A stretch of 61,338 bases of DNA from DASWHK01 sp036398215 (GTDB lineage Bacteria; Acidobacteriota; UBA890), in assembly GCA_036398215.1 (NCBI GenBank), contig DASWHK010000225.1:1-61338 (forward strand), in the 5' to 3' direction. This document shows, in pieces, positions 40,993-49,719 of the stretch (positions within the stretch are counted from its first letter, which is position 1; each line of letters starts with the position of its first letter). The position numbers and the translations under genes were made by a program. Below the pieces are notes generated by a model. It did not search any database. It had not been told where the DNA came from and saw only the letters and a program-made list of their open reading frames with translations.

Positions 40993-41207
40993 CCATCAAG
41001 TATGCCCGAGGCCGCGATAGCTGTCTGCCGTCGCCTCTTCGTCAGCGTGTTCCTCATGGACCTCCGACCTGCCCGTTTCTCCGTCGAAGTTCCACGGCTG
41101 CTATCGTTGCCGACTCGTCCCGGCATTGGGGCTGCCCATCGCTGCGCCGGGACCGCGAGCCTCGGTCACCACCCGGCGAGGATTGCCGGGTCGGGATCCA
41201 CGCGCCC

Positions 41208-41945
41208 ATGAGCTTCGACGCAAGACAGGTCTTGGTTAGCTGCGAGCACGCCAGCAATGCCCTGCCGGAGGGCATGGAGGCGCCGGCCGAACTGCTCGAG
41301 CTGCACATCGCCTGGGACCCGGGCGCCCTGGTGATCGCCCGCCGGCTCGCCGAGCTCTTCGCCGCCCCGCTGCACCAGGGGAAATACTCGCGGCTGGTCG
41401 TCGACCTCAACCGCACGGTGGGCAACTCGCGGCTGGTGCGCAAGGTCTCGGACGGCCACCGGATCCCGTTCAACCGCGGCATCGGCGCCGCCGAGATCCA
41501 GCGGCGGATCGAGCGCTACTACCTGCCCTATCGCAACGCGGTGGCCGACGACGTGGCGCGGATCATCGCCTGCCGCGGGCGCTGTGTGCACCTGTGCATC
41601 CACACGTTCACGCCGAGGCTTGGCGAGCGGCTGCGCGGCAACGACATCGGCCTGCTCTACGACCCGCACCGGCAGCCGGAGGTCGCCCTGGTCCGCGAGC
41701 TGCGCGGGGCGCTGGCGCGGCGCACCGGCCTGGTCGTCTGGCTCAACCGGCCCTACCAGGGCACCGCCGACGGGATCCTGCCGAGGATCCGCGAGCAGCA
41801 CGCCGCCGAGCGCTTCGTCGCCATCGAGCTCGAGGTCAACCAGAAGCTCGCCGGCGATCGCCGCCGGCTCGAGGCCATCGCCGAGGACTTCGCCGGCTGT
41901 CTTCGCGACCTGCAAGGATGGTCGGTGGCCTGTCGGGCAACTTGA
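41208..41945 (+). CDS. N-formylglutamate amidohydrolase family protein
   Basis: A 245-residue protein of the HutG-like N-formylglutamate amidohydrolase family. It has the start VLVSCEHASNALPEG, the DLNRTVGNSRLV segment, HLCIHTFTPRLG with metal-binding His residues, and FVAIELEVNQKL. It hydrolyses N-formyl amino acids or a related substrate; no histidine-degradation genes are near, so the substrate is uncertain. ATG 41208 lies near no clear Shine-Dalgarno. The last codons (WSVACRAT) fall in the first copy of a tandem repeat, so the C-terminus may have been rewritten by the repeat. Confidence 0.85.
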   Translation: MSFDARQVLVSCEHASNALPEGMEAPAELLELHIAWDPGALVIARRLAELFAAPLHQGKYSRLVVDLNRTVGNSRLVRKVSDGHRIPFNRGIGAAEIQRRIERYYLPYRNAVADDVARIIACRGRCVHLCIHTFTPRLGERLRGNDIGLLYDPHRQPEVALVRELRGALARRTGLVVWLNRPYQGTADGILPRIREQHAAERFVAIELEVNQKLAGDRRRLEAIAEDFAGCLRDLQGWSVACRAT

Positions 41946-42100
41946 CAAATGACGGCATCACGCGGCGCGAAGAACGCGGAAACGCCCGGGAGTGGTCGGC
42001 GGCCCCGTCGGGCATCTGACAAAGACGGCATCACGCGGCGCGAAGAACGCAGAAACGTCCGGGAGGGGTCGGCGGCTCTGTCGGGCATCTGACAAATGAC
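41921..42100. repeat. 2.4-copy tandem repeat, unit 73-74 bp
   Basis: Units start at 41921, 41995 and 42068 (the third partial). Each contains TCGGGCATCTGACAAA, CGGCATCACGCGGCGCGAAG and AACGCAGAAACGTCCGGGAG with few differences; the first two units are nearly identical in their second half. The first unit overlaps the end of the amidohydrolase gene. The 302 bp between that gene and the sulfatase gene hold this array and a possible promoter (TTGCGT at 42114, TATCTG at 42136). No protein is encoded. It could be a REP-like or MITE-derived element. Confidence 0.75.
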
Positions 42101-42247
42101 GACGATCCGATCTTTGCGTGAAGGCGGCGGCGTGCTATCTGTGTCGTTGTGCTGGTGAGTATCCAGCGGAGACCTTCCTGGCTCCGCTGATCCCGGCGCT
42201 CTGGTTTTCCTCCCCGCGCGGCGCCAACGGGCGCCTTGTCGCCGATC

Positions 42248-44509
42248 ATGTCTTGGGCCGGGTGCACCGCGTCTCGCGGTCGCGCTTTGCGGCACCTCAT
42301 GGTGTTGCTGGCGGCCGGAGGCTGTCTGCTCGCCTCTCCGGGCGTACCCGTGGCCGCGCCCGGCGGCGCTCCTTCAACGGCGACACGCGCCGGCGCAATC
42401 TCCCCGCCGCACGCCGCTTCTTCACCGATCGGGGGAGCCGGCGCAATCTCCGCGCCGGCCGCGGGCCCCAGCCTGCTGCTGGTCACGATCGATACGCTGC
42501 GGGCCGATCGCCTGGGCAGCTACGGCTATGAAGCCGCCGAGACGCCGCACCTCGACCGGCTGGCGCGCGGCGGCGTCCGCTTCGATCAGGTGGCCACGAC
42601 GGCGCCGCTGACCCTCCCGGCGCACGCCTCGATCTTCACCGGCCGCTACCCCCATCGCCATGGGGTGCGCGACAACCTCAACTTCCCGCTGTCCGGCGAG
42701 ACCCCGACGCTCGCCGAGGTGTTGCGGGCGGCGGGCTTCGCCACCGGCGGTTTCTACGGGGCCTCGGTTCTCGACCTCCGAACCGGGATCGGACAGGGCT
42801 TCGAGACGTATCTCGGCCCGGCGGGCAGCGGATCGGTGACGCCGGCACAGGCCAGCCTGCAGGTCGAGCGTCGCGGCGAGGCGGTTGTCGCGGACGCGCT
42901 GCCGTGGATCGAGGCCCAGCCGGGGCGCTTCTTCGCCTGGGTCCATCTGTTCGACCCGCACGCGCCGTACTCGCCGCCGGCGCCTTTTCTCGAGCGCTAC
43001 GCCGGCCGCGGCTATGACGGCGAGGTTGCCTACGCCGACCACGTCGTCGGGTTGCTGATGGCGGGGCTCGAGGCCCTCGGCCGCGCCGCCGACACCATCG
43101 TGGTGGTGGCGGCGGACCACGGCGAAGGGCTCGGCGACCACGGCGAGCAGTTCCATTCGGCGCTGATCTACGACAGCACCGTACGGGTGCCGCTCATCCT
43201 GTGGGCACCGGAGCGCTTGCCGGCCGGTCGCGTGGTCGGCGGCCAGGCTAGCCTCGTGGACCTGCTGCCGACGACACTGGCTCTGCTCGGCGTCGAAGAT
43301 CCGCAGGTCGACCGGCGCGATGGCGTCGACCTGCGGCCGCTGATCGACGCCCCGGATGCGCCCGGCCGGCCCGCCTACGTCGAGAGTCTGACGCCGTTCC
43401 TGCAGCTCGGCTGGAGCGAGCTCCGCGCCCTCCGCACCGTCGATTTCAAGTACATCGCCGCGCCGCGTCCCGAGCTCTACGAACTGCGCGCCGACGCGGG
43501 TGAGAGCGACGATCTCATCGACCGCGAGCCACGCCGCGCCGAGGCTCTGGCGGCGCGGCTCGCCGAGATCGTCGGCGACGACGACGTCGACGGCATCATG
43601 CCTGGCGGCGGCTTTGTCGACATAGGCGGCGAGGCGCGCCTTCGCGAGCTGCAAGCAATCGGCTACGTCACGGTCACGGCGATGTCTTCGGGCGCTGTCC
43701 GCAAGGACCCGAAGGACCACGTCGAGCTCCTGGAGGCCTTTCAGCGCGACGCGCTCGCCGTCGAGCGGGCGCTGGCGAACCAGCACTGGCAGGACGCCGA
43801 CGCGATCATCGAGAGGCTGGCCGCCCGCCTGCCCGGACATCCGATGATCACCTACTACAGCGGCCGCTCGTCGCTGCGGCAGGGAAAGGCCGCGGCGGCT
43901 GTCGCCGACCTCGAGAAGACGGTCGCGCGGGCACCGGCCAACGCGCTGGCGCGGCTCGACCTCGGGGAGGCCTATTGGTTGCTGGGGGACAGAAAGCAAG
44001 CCTGCGAGGTCCTCGGCGAGGCGGCCGAGGCGTTCCCCGCCCTCGCCGCCTTCCCTCTCCGTCTCGGCATATACCTCCAGGAAGACGGCCGCCTCGGCGA
44101 GGCGGAGCGAGCCTTCGTCGCGGCGCGGCGCCTCGCTCCGCGCCACCCCACAATCCTCCGCCGGCTCGCCAATCTGTACCTGGCGGGAGGCGAGGTTGCG
44201 AAGGCGCAGGAGGTCCTCGGCGAGCTCGTGGAGATCGAGCCCCGCGACCCGAGCTCCTGGTCCGTGCTGGCCCAGGTCCTCTGCCGCCTCGGCGAGACGG
44301 CGCAGTGCGAGGCCGCCCTGCGCCAGGTGATCGCCAGCGCCCCCGACCGGGCCGATCCGTACTTCAACCTCGGCATATTCCTGTTGCGAGAGGGAGCCCA
44401 AGCGGAGGCGGCGGAGCTGCTTCGCGAGGCCCTGCTCCGCGAGCCCGGCCACCCGGGCGCTCGCGAGGCCCTGTCGCGCATCGTCTTTCAGGAATTGCCG
44501 CGCCCGTAA
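42248..44509 (+). CDS. sulfatase-fold (alkaline phosphatase superfamily) protein with TPR domain
   Basis: A 753-residue exported protein. The signal region is followed by SLLLVTIDTLRADRLGSYGY (metal-binding Asp), then TTAPLTLPAHASIFTGRYPHRHGVRDN at about residue 120, VVAADHGEGLGDHGEQFHSAL, and after residue 440 at least six TPRs. The nucleophile position reads T-L-P-A-H, not the C/S-x-P-x-R needed for formylglycine. Classical sulfatase chemistry is therefore doubtful, and a Thr-based phosphodiesterase or transferase is more likely. The start could also be ATG 42299, which gives a neater signal peptide. Confidence 0.85.
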   Translation: MSWAGCTASRGRALRHLMVLLAAGGCLLASPGVPVAAPGGAPSTATRAGAISPPHAASSPIGGAGAISAPAAGPSLLLVTIDTLRADRLGSYGYEAAETPHLDRLARGGVRFDQVATTAPLTLPAHASIFTGRYPHRHGVRDNLNFPLSGETPTLAEVLRAAGFATGGFYGASVLDLRTGIGQGFETYLGPAGSGSVTPAQASLQVERRGEAVVADALPWIEAQPGRFFAWVHLFDPHAPYSPPAPFLERYAGRGYDGEVAYADHVVGLLMAGLEALGRAADTIVVVAADHGEGLGDHGEQFHSALIYDSTVRVPLILWAPERLPAGRVVGGQASLVDLLPTTLALLGVEDPQVDRRDGVDLRPLIDAPDAPGRPAYVESLTPFLQLGWSELRALRTVDFKYIAAPRPELYELRADAGESDDLIDREPRRAEALAARLAEIVGDDDVDGIMPGGGFVDIGGEARLRELQAIGYVTVTAMSSGAVRKDPKDHVELLEAFQRDALAVERALANQHWQDADAIIERLAARLPGHPMITYYSGRSSLRQGKAAAAVADLEKTVARAPANALARLDLGEAYWLLGDRKQACEVLGEAAEAFPALAAFPLRLGIYLQEDGRLGEAERAFVAARRLAPRHPTILRRLANLYLAGGEVAKAQEVLGELVEIEPRDPSSWSVLAQVLCRLGETAQCEAALRQVIASAPDRADPYFNLGIFLLREGAQAEAAELLREALLREPGHPGAREALSRIVFQELPRP

Positions 44510-44600
44510 CGCGCGGCCTCGCCGTCGTTCGCACGGTCGGCTGGTTCCGGCCGTGTGACTGTGCCCGGCACCGGCGGATCCGGGCGACCTCGTCCGCCCT

Positions 44601-46121
44601 TCATTCGGTCCGCTTGTTCCAGCCGTAAACCTCTTTGATCGCCGCCAACCACTCGAAGCCGCCGAGACGGTCGCGGACCATGGCCTCGTTGGCGCGCGCC
44701 GGGAACAGCGCGTGGCCCTCGAACTCCTCGTTCCAGGAGCCGACGATGACCGGGGCGGAGGGCAGCGTCGGGGTGCCGAACCGATCGCCGTGGTCCTCGC
44801 GCAGGTGTTCTTCGGTGATCGCCAGCATCGCCCGCAGGAGCTTGGCGTAGTCTTCGCGGCTCGCCAGCAGCGTCGGCAGGCCGACTTTGGCGAAGCCGGC
44901 CGCCGACGAGGGAAGGACGAGCAGCGGGTTGCCGGTGAAGCGGTTCCGCAGGCCGGCGAACGCCGCCCTCGTGCGCGCCTCGTTGGCGAGAATCACGTCG
45001 AGGTAGTCGCCGCCCAGGTGCACCGGTCCGTCGGCCGCGAACGCCGCGACGAGATCGAGGTCGTAATGGTGGTAGCGAGCGATGGCGTCGAAGAACCCGG
45101 CCCGGAAGCGCCGCGCCTGGTCGATGTCGGGGTCGCCCAGGAACAGCGCCTCGTCGCCGATCAGATAGGGCGCGACGCCCGCCTCCTCGATGAACGCCTG
45201 GCGCGCCTCGCCGAGGGCGAGCGCGACGCCGGTGAGCGAGCCGACGCCGGTTCCCAGTAGATGGCTGGCGAACATGTAGATGACCGGGCGGCCCTCGATG
45301 CGCAGCACGTTCGCCGCCAACGCACCGCTTTCGTCGAGCATCATCCGGGCCATGCTCTGGAAATGCTCGACGAGCCGCTGGCGGCGGCCGGTTCGGTACC
45401 CGAGCGTCACGCGATCGGCGACTCTCAAGTTGATCGCCGTCTCGTAGAGCCACCCGAACTGCCGCGTTCCAACCGAAGCCGCGGAAAAGTAACCGCGCGC
45501 GTAGTTGAGCAGCGGTGGATCGAAGCCCTCGCCCCCCGGCTCGTCGATCCAGGAGAGCAGCTCGGCGCCGATCCCGAACTCGTGCTTGAGGGCGTTGAAC
45601 TGCTCTTCGGTCGCCGGATCGTCAGAGTTGTAATCGCCGCCCAGGTAACTCGCCGTGGGCCGCTCTCGCACCCGCCGGAGCGGGTGGTACCAGCCGTAAT
45701 GCCAGCAGATGACCACCGGCCGCGGGGTCGCGGGCCCGGGCATCGCGTGGGCGTCGAAGGCTTCGAGGTCGGCGGCCGTCACCTCGCCGCTGGCCAGCAG
45801 GTCGGCGCGAAAGTCGTAGCCGGGCCGCGGGCTGATCTCGAGGCCCCGCGCCGCCCCCAGGCTAGCCTCGATGGCCCGCCGGTCGTCTCCGTTGACCGTG
45901 CCGTTGCCGTCGATGTCGAGGACCCAGGAAGGTATCGCGAGGTACTCCGGAGCGGTCGTCAACGTGCCGGCGGCCTGGCGCGGCTGCATGAGGCTCGAAG
46001 GGTCCCGCCCGCCGCCACCCGCAAGGGCGCGGGCCAGCGCCGTCCCGGGCGCCAGCGCCACGCCCGACAGCGCGGCCCCCGAGGCCGCCGCCTTCACGAA
46101 GTCCCGCCGCGTGATCGACAT
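44601..46121 (-). CDS. Tat-exported GH99/WbsX-like protein with dockerin-like calcium loop
   Basis: A 506-residue protein. The Tat signal is ITRRDFVKAAASGAALSGVALAPGTALA. A dockerin/EF-hand-like calcium loop (DIDGNGTVNGDDRRAIEASLG) lies at about residues 68-90. A (beta/alpha)8-type domain then begins VVICWHYGWYHPLRR and ends VIVGSWNEEFEGHALFPAR, the pattern of glycosyl hydrolase family 99-like (WbsX) proteins with the acidic Glu residues near the C-terminus. It may cleave extracellular mannan-like glycans. It is followed on the same strand, 58 bp upstream, by an S9 peptidase. Confidence 0.78.
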   Translation of the reverse strand: MSITRRDFVKAAASGAALSGVALAPGTALARALAGGGGRDPSSLMQPRQAAGTLTTAPEYLAIPSWVLDIDGNGTVNGDDRRAIEASLGAARGLEISPRPGYDFRADLLASGEVTAADLEAFDAHAMPGPATPRPVVICWHYGWYHPLRRVRERPTASYLGGDYNSDDPATEEQFNALKHEFGIGAELLSWIDEPGGEGFDPPLLNYARGYFSAASVGTRQFGWLYETAINLRVADRVTLGYRTGRRQRLVEHFQSMARMMLDESGALAANVLRIEGRPVIYMFASHLLGTGVGSLTGVALALGEARQAFIEEAGVAPYLIGDEALFLGDPDIDQARRFRAGFFDAIARYHHYDLDLVAAFAADGPVHLGGDYLDVILANEARTRAAFAGLRNRFTGNPLLVLPSSAAGFAKVGLPTLLASREDYAKLLRAMLAITEEHLREDHGDRFGTPTLPSAPVIVGSWNEEFEGHALFPARANEAMVRDRLGGFEWLAAIKEVYGWNKRTE

Positions 46122-46179
46122 CTACTTTCCCCGCCGGCCTTCTATTCCTCGTTCGCGGTCCGGCGGCTTCGTGCCGTCA

Positions 46180-49100
46180 TCATCGGCCGGGAACGGGCGC
46201 CGGCGAGCCCTGGGGTTCGGGAGCGAAGGAGTCGCTGCCACCACGCCCGCCGCGGCCGCCTCGTCCACCTCCGCGCTCACCGTCACCCCGCCGCCGCAGC
46301 TCATCGTTACGCTCGATCACCGAGGTCCCCTCGATGATCCAGGGCTTCGCTTCCTCGCCCTTCAGGTAGTGACCGAACCAGTCGAGGATGCGCTGGTGGT
46401 AATCGAGCTGGTTCTTCTTCTCGCGGTTGCTGTGGTTCTCGCCCGCGTACACGAGCATGACGAACTGCTTGCCGGCGCGCCGCGCGTAGTTGTACATCTC
46501 CACGCCCTGGTGCCAGTCGACGGTCCCATCGCTGTCGCCGAAGGCCATCAGCATCGGGGTCTGCAGGTCGGGAATGCCCATCACCGGCGACTCGCGCATG
46601 TAGGCCTCCATGTCCTCCCAGTAGGGGACCCCCATGCGCGCCTGGCCGGTCTCGAAGTGCGAGCTCTCGGGCAGCCCCTGGTTCCAGTGGATCGTCCCGA
46701 ACATCGAGAAGAAGTTGGTCAGCGCCGCCCCCGATACCGACGCCGCGAAGATGTCGGTCCTGGTGGGGATGTAGGCGGCCTCGTAGCCGCCCCAGGAGTG
46801 GCCGACGAGGCCAACGCGTTCGCCGTCGACCATGCCGGTCTCGACCACGGCCTTCAGCGCCGGGCGCACGCACTCCACGGCCGAGGTCCCCGGCATGCGG
46901 TCGCGGTAGACGATGTCGGGCTCGAGCACGAAGTAGCCGAGGCTGGTCCACACCGCCGGGTTGTAGGGGCTGCGCGCCGACGGCACCGAGTAGTTGTGGA
47001 CGGTCGCGGAGCGGAGCTCGTAGACGTAGGTGATCATCGGGTAGCGCCGCCCTTCCTCGTAGCCTGCCGGATAGAAGAGCGCCCCCTGGACGCGCGGGCC
47101 GAACTCGCAGTCGTAGTCGATCAGGCGCGAGCGGCCCCAGGCGAAGTCGGCCTGGAAGGGATTGGTGCGGGTGACCTGGCGGGCGCCGGCGAGGTCCGGA
47201 CCGCCGACGAAGTAGTCGGGGGAGTCGTCGAAGCCCTGGAGCGTGTAGGCGAAGGTGGCGGCGTCGTCGGCCTTGGCGAGGCCGCCGGCGTTCTTGTCGA
47301 CGAACAGCAGGCGCACCGGGCCGGCGGGGCTGAAGCCGCCGGGGGCGAGTCCGGGGCCCGAGGCGCCATCGCCGCCGGTCGCCCGATTCGAGGCACCGCC
47401 GGCTGCTCGAACCGTATCGCCACCGGCCGCGCGAGCCGACCCACCGCCGGCCGGCGGATCGAGGCGGGCGTAGCCGTACTTCTTGGTCCAGCGGCCATAG
47501 AGGTCCAGCCAGAGCGGCTGGGCGGGATCGATGAAGTCCTCCTCTCGGCCGAGGCGGATCACGCGATGCTCGATCTCTTCGGCGGCGCCGTTGGTGATCC
47601 TGGCGGCGCCCGAGCCGTCGGGGGCGACGCTCCAGACGTCGTAGCGGTCGTAGAGGAGGACGGCGGCGTCGCCCTTCGCCCAGCCGCCGACGCCCCAGGG
47701 AGGCTTCTGCTCGGTGGGGTAGTCGTACTCGTCGTCGACGAACGAGGAGGGCAAGGCGGCCGTCAGATTGCGGTGCTCGCCTGAGGCGATCTCGTAGGCG
47801 AAGTGATGATCGTCCTTGAAATAGAGGAGGTAGCGACCATCGGCGCTGCCGCCCGAGAAGTAGCGGACGCGATCGACGACGCCGGTGCGCTCGCCGGTGG
47901 CGACGTCGATCAGGTCGACGTCGAACCAGCGGCGGCCGAACATGCCGTCGAACATGTACGGCTTGCGGTCGGTCTCGGTGGCGTGTCTGTCGCCGGCCAA
48001 GACCCCGATGCTCTCGTCCACATCGCCGCCGAGGCGGACGAAGCGGTCTTCGTTAACGTGCCATACCGACAGGTAGCTGCGGCTCCGATCGCGCTGCTCC
48101 TGGAGCTTCTGCATCGGGATGATCCGCTCGTCGCGGGCGTGCCAGACATCGACGTCAGCCGGCTCGGGCTCGTCGTCTTCCGTGGCCTCCTGCTGACCGC
48201 CCGTGCCGCCCTCGTCTTGCCCGACCAGGCCCTGGCCGCCGGCCGCCTGGCCACCAGCCCCGGCAGCGCCGCCCGACTCGCCGCCGGCCGCGTCCTGCGC
48301 CCCCTCAGCCCCGCTCTCGTCCGCTTCCTCGCCGGTTGCCGGCTTCTCCGGCCACTCGCGGATGCCGAAGAAGATCGCCCGGCCGTCGTCGGACCACTGC
48401 GGCGCGCGGTGCTCGACGACCCGCATGCCGGCGGGGAAGCCGGCCGCCTCGCGGTGATCGAAGCGCAGCCGTGCCGCGGGGGTCGCCGCGGCCACCGCCC
48501 CGCCGCCGAGCGCCGCTTCGAGGCCGCGCCAGGCGAGCAGCAGGTGGGTCGGCTCCTCGTGTGCTTCGTCCTCGATCGAGCGGAGCACCGCGAGGTCGTC
48601 GGCGTCCTCGCGCCAGGTCGCGCCCTCGAAGGTCGCATCGCCCGAGTCCAGCACCCGCAGCACGCCGGTGGCGGCGTCGTAGACCTGCACGCCGTTGCCG
48701 GCGCCGCCGCTGGTCGCCACGGTCATCGCCAGCAACGTTCCCTCGCCCTGCCAGGCGTACTCGGCGATGTTGCCGAAGTTGATGCTGCTGCCCGACGCCA
48801 GCGACCGCACGATCAGGTCGGCCGCCTCCGCTTCCTCAGGCGTGTAGCCGCGGATCGCCAGGAACCGGCCGCCGTCGGCGAAGCCGAAGCCGGCCACCGC
48901 CTCGAAGACCTCCGCCTCGCCGCTCGCCAGGTTCCTGAGGCCCATCTTGTTGCGGATCGGCTCGTCCTCCTCCCGCAGTCGCTCCTGCTCGTCCTCCGAG
49001 AAGCCGATCTGATAGGCGAGCCACGCGGAGTCGCTCGAGAACATCGGCCGGGCGCCGTTCTCGATCGCCACGGGCTCGCCGCCGGCGGCGGCGAGCTCAT

Positions 49101-49434
49101 GGAGCTGCAGCTCTCCAGTGCCGTCGACACGCCGGATCGAGACCGCCAGCCAGCCGCCGTCGGGCGACAGCTCACCGCCGCCGAGGCTCTCCCAGCGGCC
49201 GTAGTCGGCCGGCGTGATCGGGGCCGCCTGTGTTTCCCGGCGGCGGGCCTCCTCTCGGAGCCCTCCACCGGCAGGCACGATCGAACGGTGCGAGGCCGGG
49301 CCCGCGAGGTCCGACGTGAATCCGGCCGTCGGGTCGATGCCTGCGCTCTCGACACGCGGCGTGGCGGGCGCTGCCACGGCGAGCAAAGCAGCGACGGAGA
49401 TCAGGAAGGTGACCTTCACGGCTCTCGTTCTCAT
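46180..49434 (-). CDS. S9-family (prolyl oligopeptidase-like) secreted peptidase, large
   Basis: A 1084-residue exported enzyme. It has a signal peptide (VKVTFLISVAALLAVAAPATP), a long beta-propeller region and a C-terminal alpha/beta-hydrolase with nucleophile VGLVGHSWGGYEAAYIPT, Asp in FGDSDGTVDWHQG and His in YAGENHSNREKK. It cleaves oligopeptides outside the cytoplasm. Unusual low-complexity inserts interrupt the propeller: an Ala/Gly/Glu-rich stretch near 48170-48320 and RAAGG-type repeats near 47350-47460. The tail is Gly/Arg-rich (GGGRGGRGGRGG). GAGGATCC precedes ATG 49434. Confidence 0.87.
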   Translation of the reverse strand: MRTRAVKVTFLISVAALLAVAAPATPRVESAGIDPTAGFTSDLAGPASHRSIVPAGGGLREEARRRETQAAPITPADYGRWESLGGGELSPDGGWLAVSIRRVDGTGELQLHELAAAGGEPVAIENGARPMFSSDSAWLAYQIGFSEDEQERLREEDEPIRNKMGLRNLASGEAEVFEAVAGFGFADGGRFLAIRGYTPEEAEAADLIVRSLASGSSINFGNIAEYAWQGEGTLLAMTVATSGGAGNGVQVYDAATGVLRVLDSGDATFEGATWREDADDLAVLRSIEDEAHEEPTHLLLAWRGLEAALGGGAVAAATPAARLRFDHREAAGFPAGMRVVEHRAPQWSDDGRAIFFGIREWPEKPATGEEADESGAEGAQDAAGGESGGAAGAGGQAAGGQGLVGQDEGGTGGQQEATEDDEPEPADVDVWHARDERIIPMQKLQEQRDRSRSYLSVWHVNEDRFVRLGGDVDESIGVLAGDRHATETDRKPYMFDGMFGRRWFDVDLIDVATGERTGVVDRVRYFSGGSADGRYLLYFKDDHHFAYEIASGEHRNLTAALPSSFVDDEYDYPTEQKPPWGVGGWAKGDAAVLLYDRYDVWSVAPDGSGAARITNGAAEEIEHRVIRLGREEDFIDPAQPLWLDLYGRWTKKYGYARLDPPAGGGSARAAGGDTVRAAGGASNRATGGDGASGPGLAPGGFSPAGPVRLLFVDKNAGGLAKADDAATFAYTLQGFDDSPDYFVGGPDLAGARQVTRTNPFQADFAWGRSRLIDYDCEFGPRVQGALFYPAGYEEGRRYPMITYVYELRSATVHNYSVPSARSPYNPAVWTSLGYFVLEPDIVYRDRMPGTSAVECVRPALKAVVETGMVDGERVGLVGHSWGGYEAAYIPTRTDIFAASVSGAALTNFFSMFGTIHWNQGLPESSHFETGQARMGVPYWEDMEAYMRESPVMGIPDLQTPMLMAFGDSDGTVDWHQGVEMYNYARRAGKQFVMLVYAGENHSNREKKNQLDYHQRILDWFGHYLKGEEAKPWIIEGTSVIERNDELRRRGDGERGGGRGGRGGRGGSDSFAPEPQGSPAPVPGR

Positions 49435-49645
49435 CGGATCCTCGGGCGTGGGGGGAGATGCGCATCCGGCAGTTTGGCGCGCCCCTGAGTATCCGTTCCC
49501 GGCCCGGGTCGCTTCAACCGGCGCGGCGGTCGTCGCATTGCCAAGAGGTGCCGCGCCGCCGGCCGCGCGGGGCGCGACCACTCCGCGCCAGATTGGGCGC
49601 GTTGGGGTCGGTCGCTGATCGAGCCTCACGGCACCCCGAAGCCCC

Positions 49646-49663
49646 GGCCCCTATAATGGGGCC
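49646..49663 (+). promoter_or_regulatory. TATAAT -10 nested in a perfect inverted repeat, TAXI gene promoter
   Basis: GGCCCC-TATAAT-GGGGCC: a consensus -10 is flanked by perfectly complementary 6-bp arms, 56 bp before the TAXI start. No strong -35 is seen. The same element recurs, slightly degraded, at 52096-52113 in front of the TAXI remnant. Confidence 0.6.
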
Positions 49664-49719
49664 TCCTGAAGCAACTCCCGACGAAGCGGACGCCGCCCCC
49701 GAGAGCAAGGAAGACGAAA

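Noticed and set aside
41921..42100. CRISPR array
   Set aside because: The unit is 73-74 bp with no unique spacers and no cas genes nearby; it is a plain tandem repeat.
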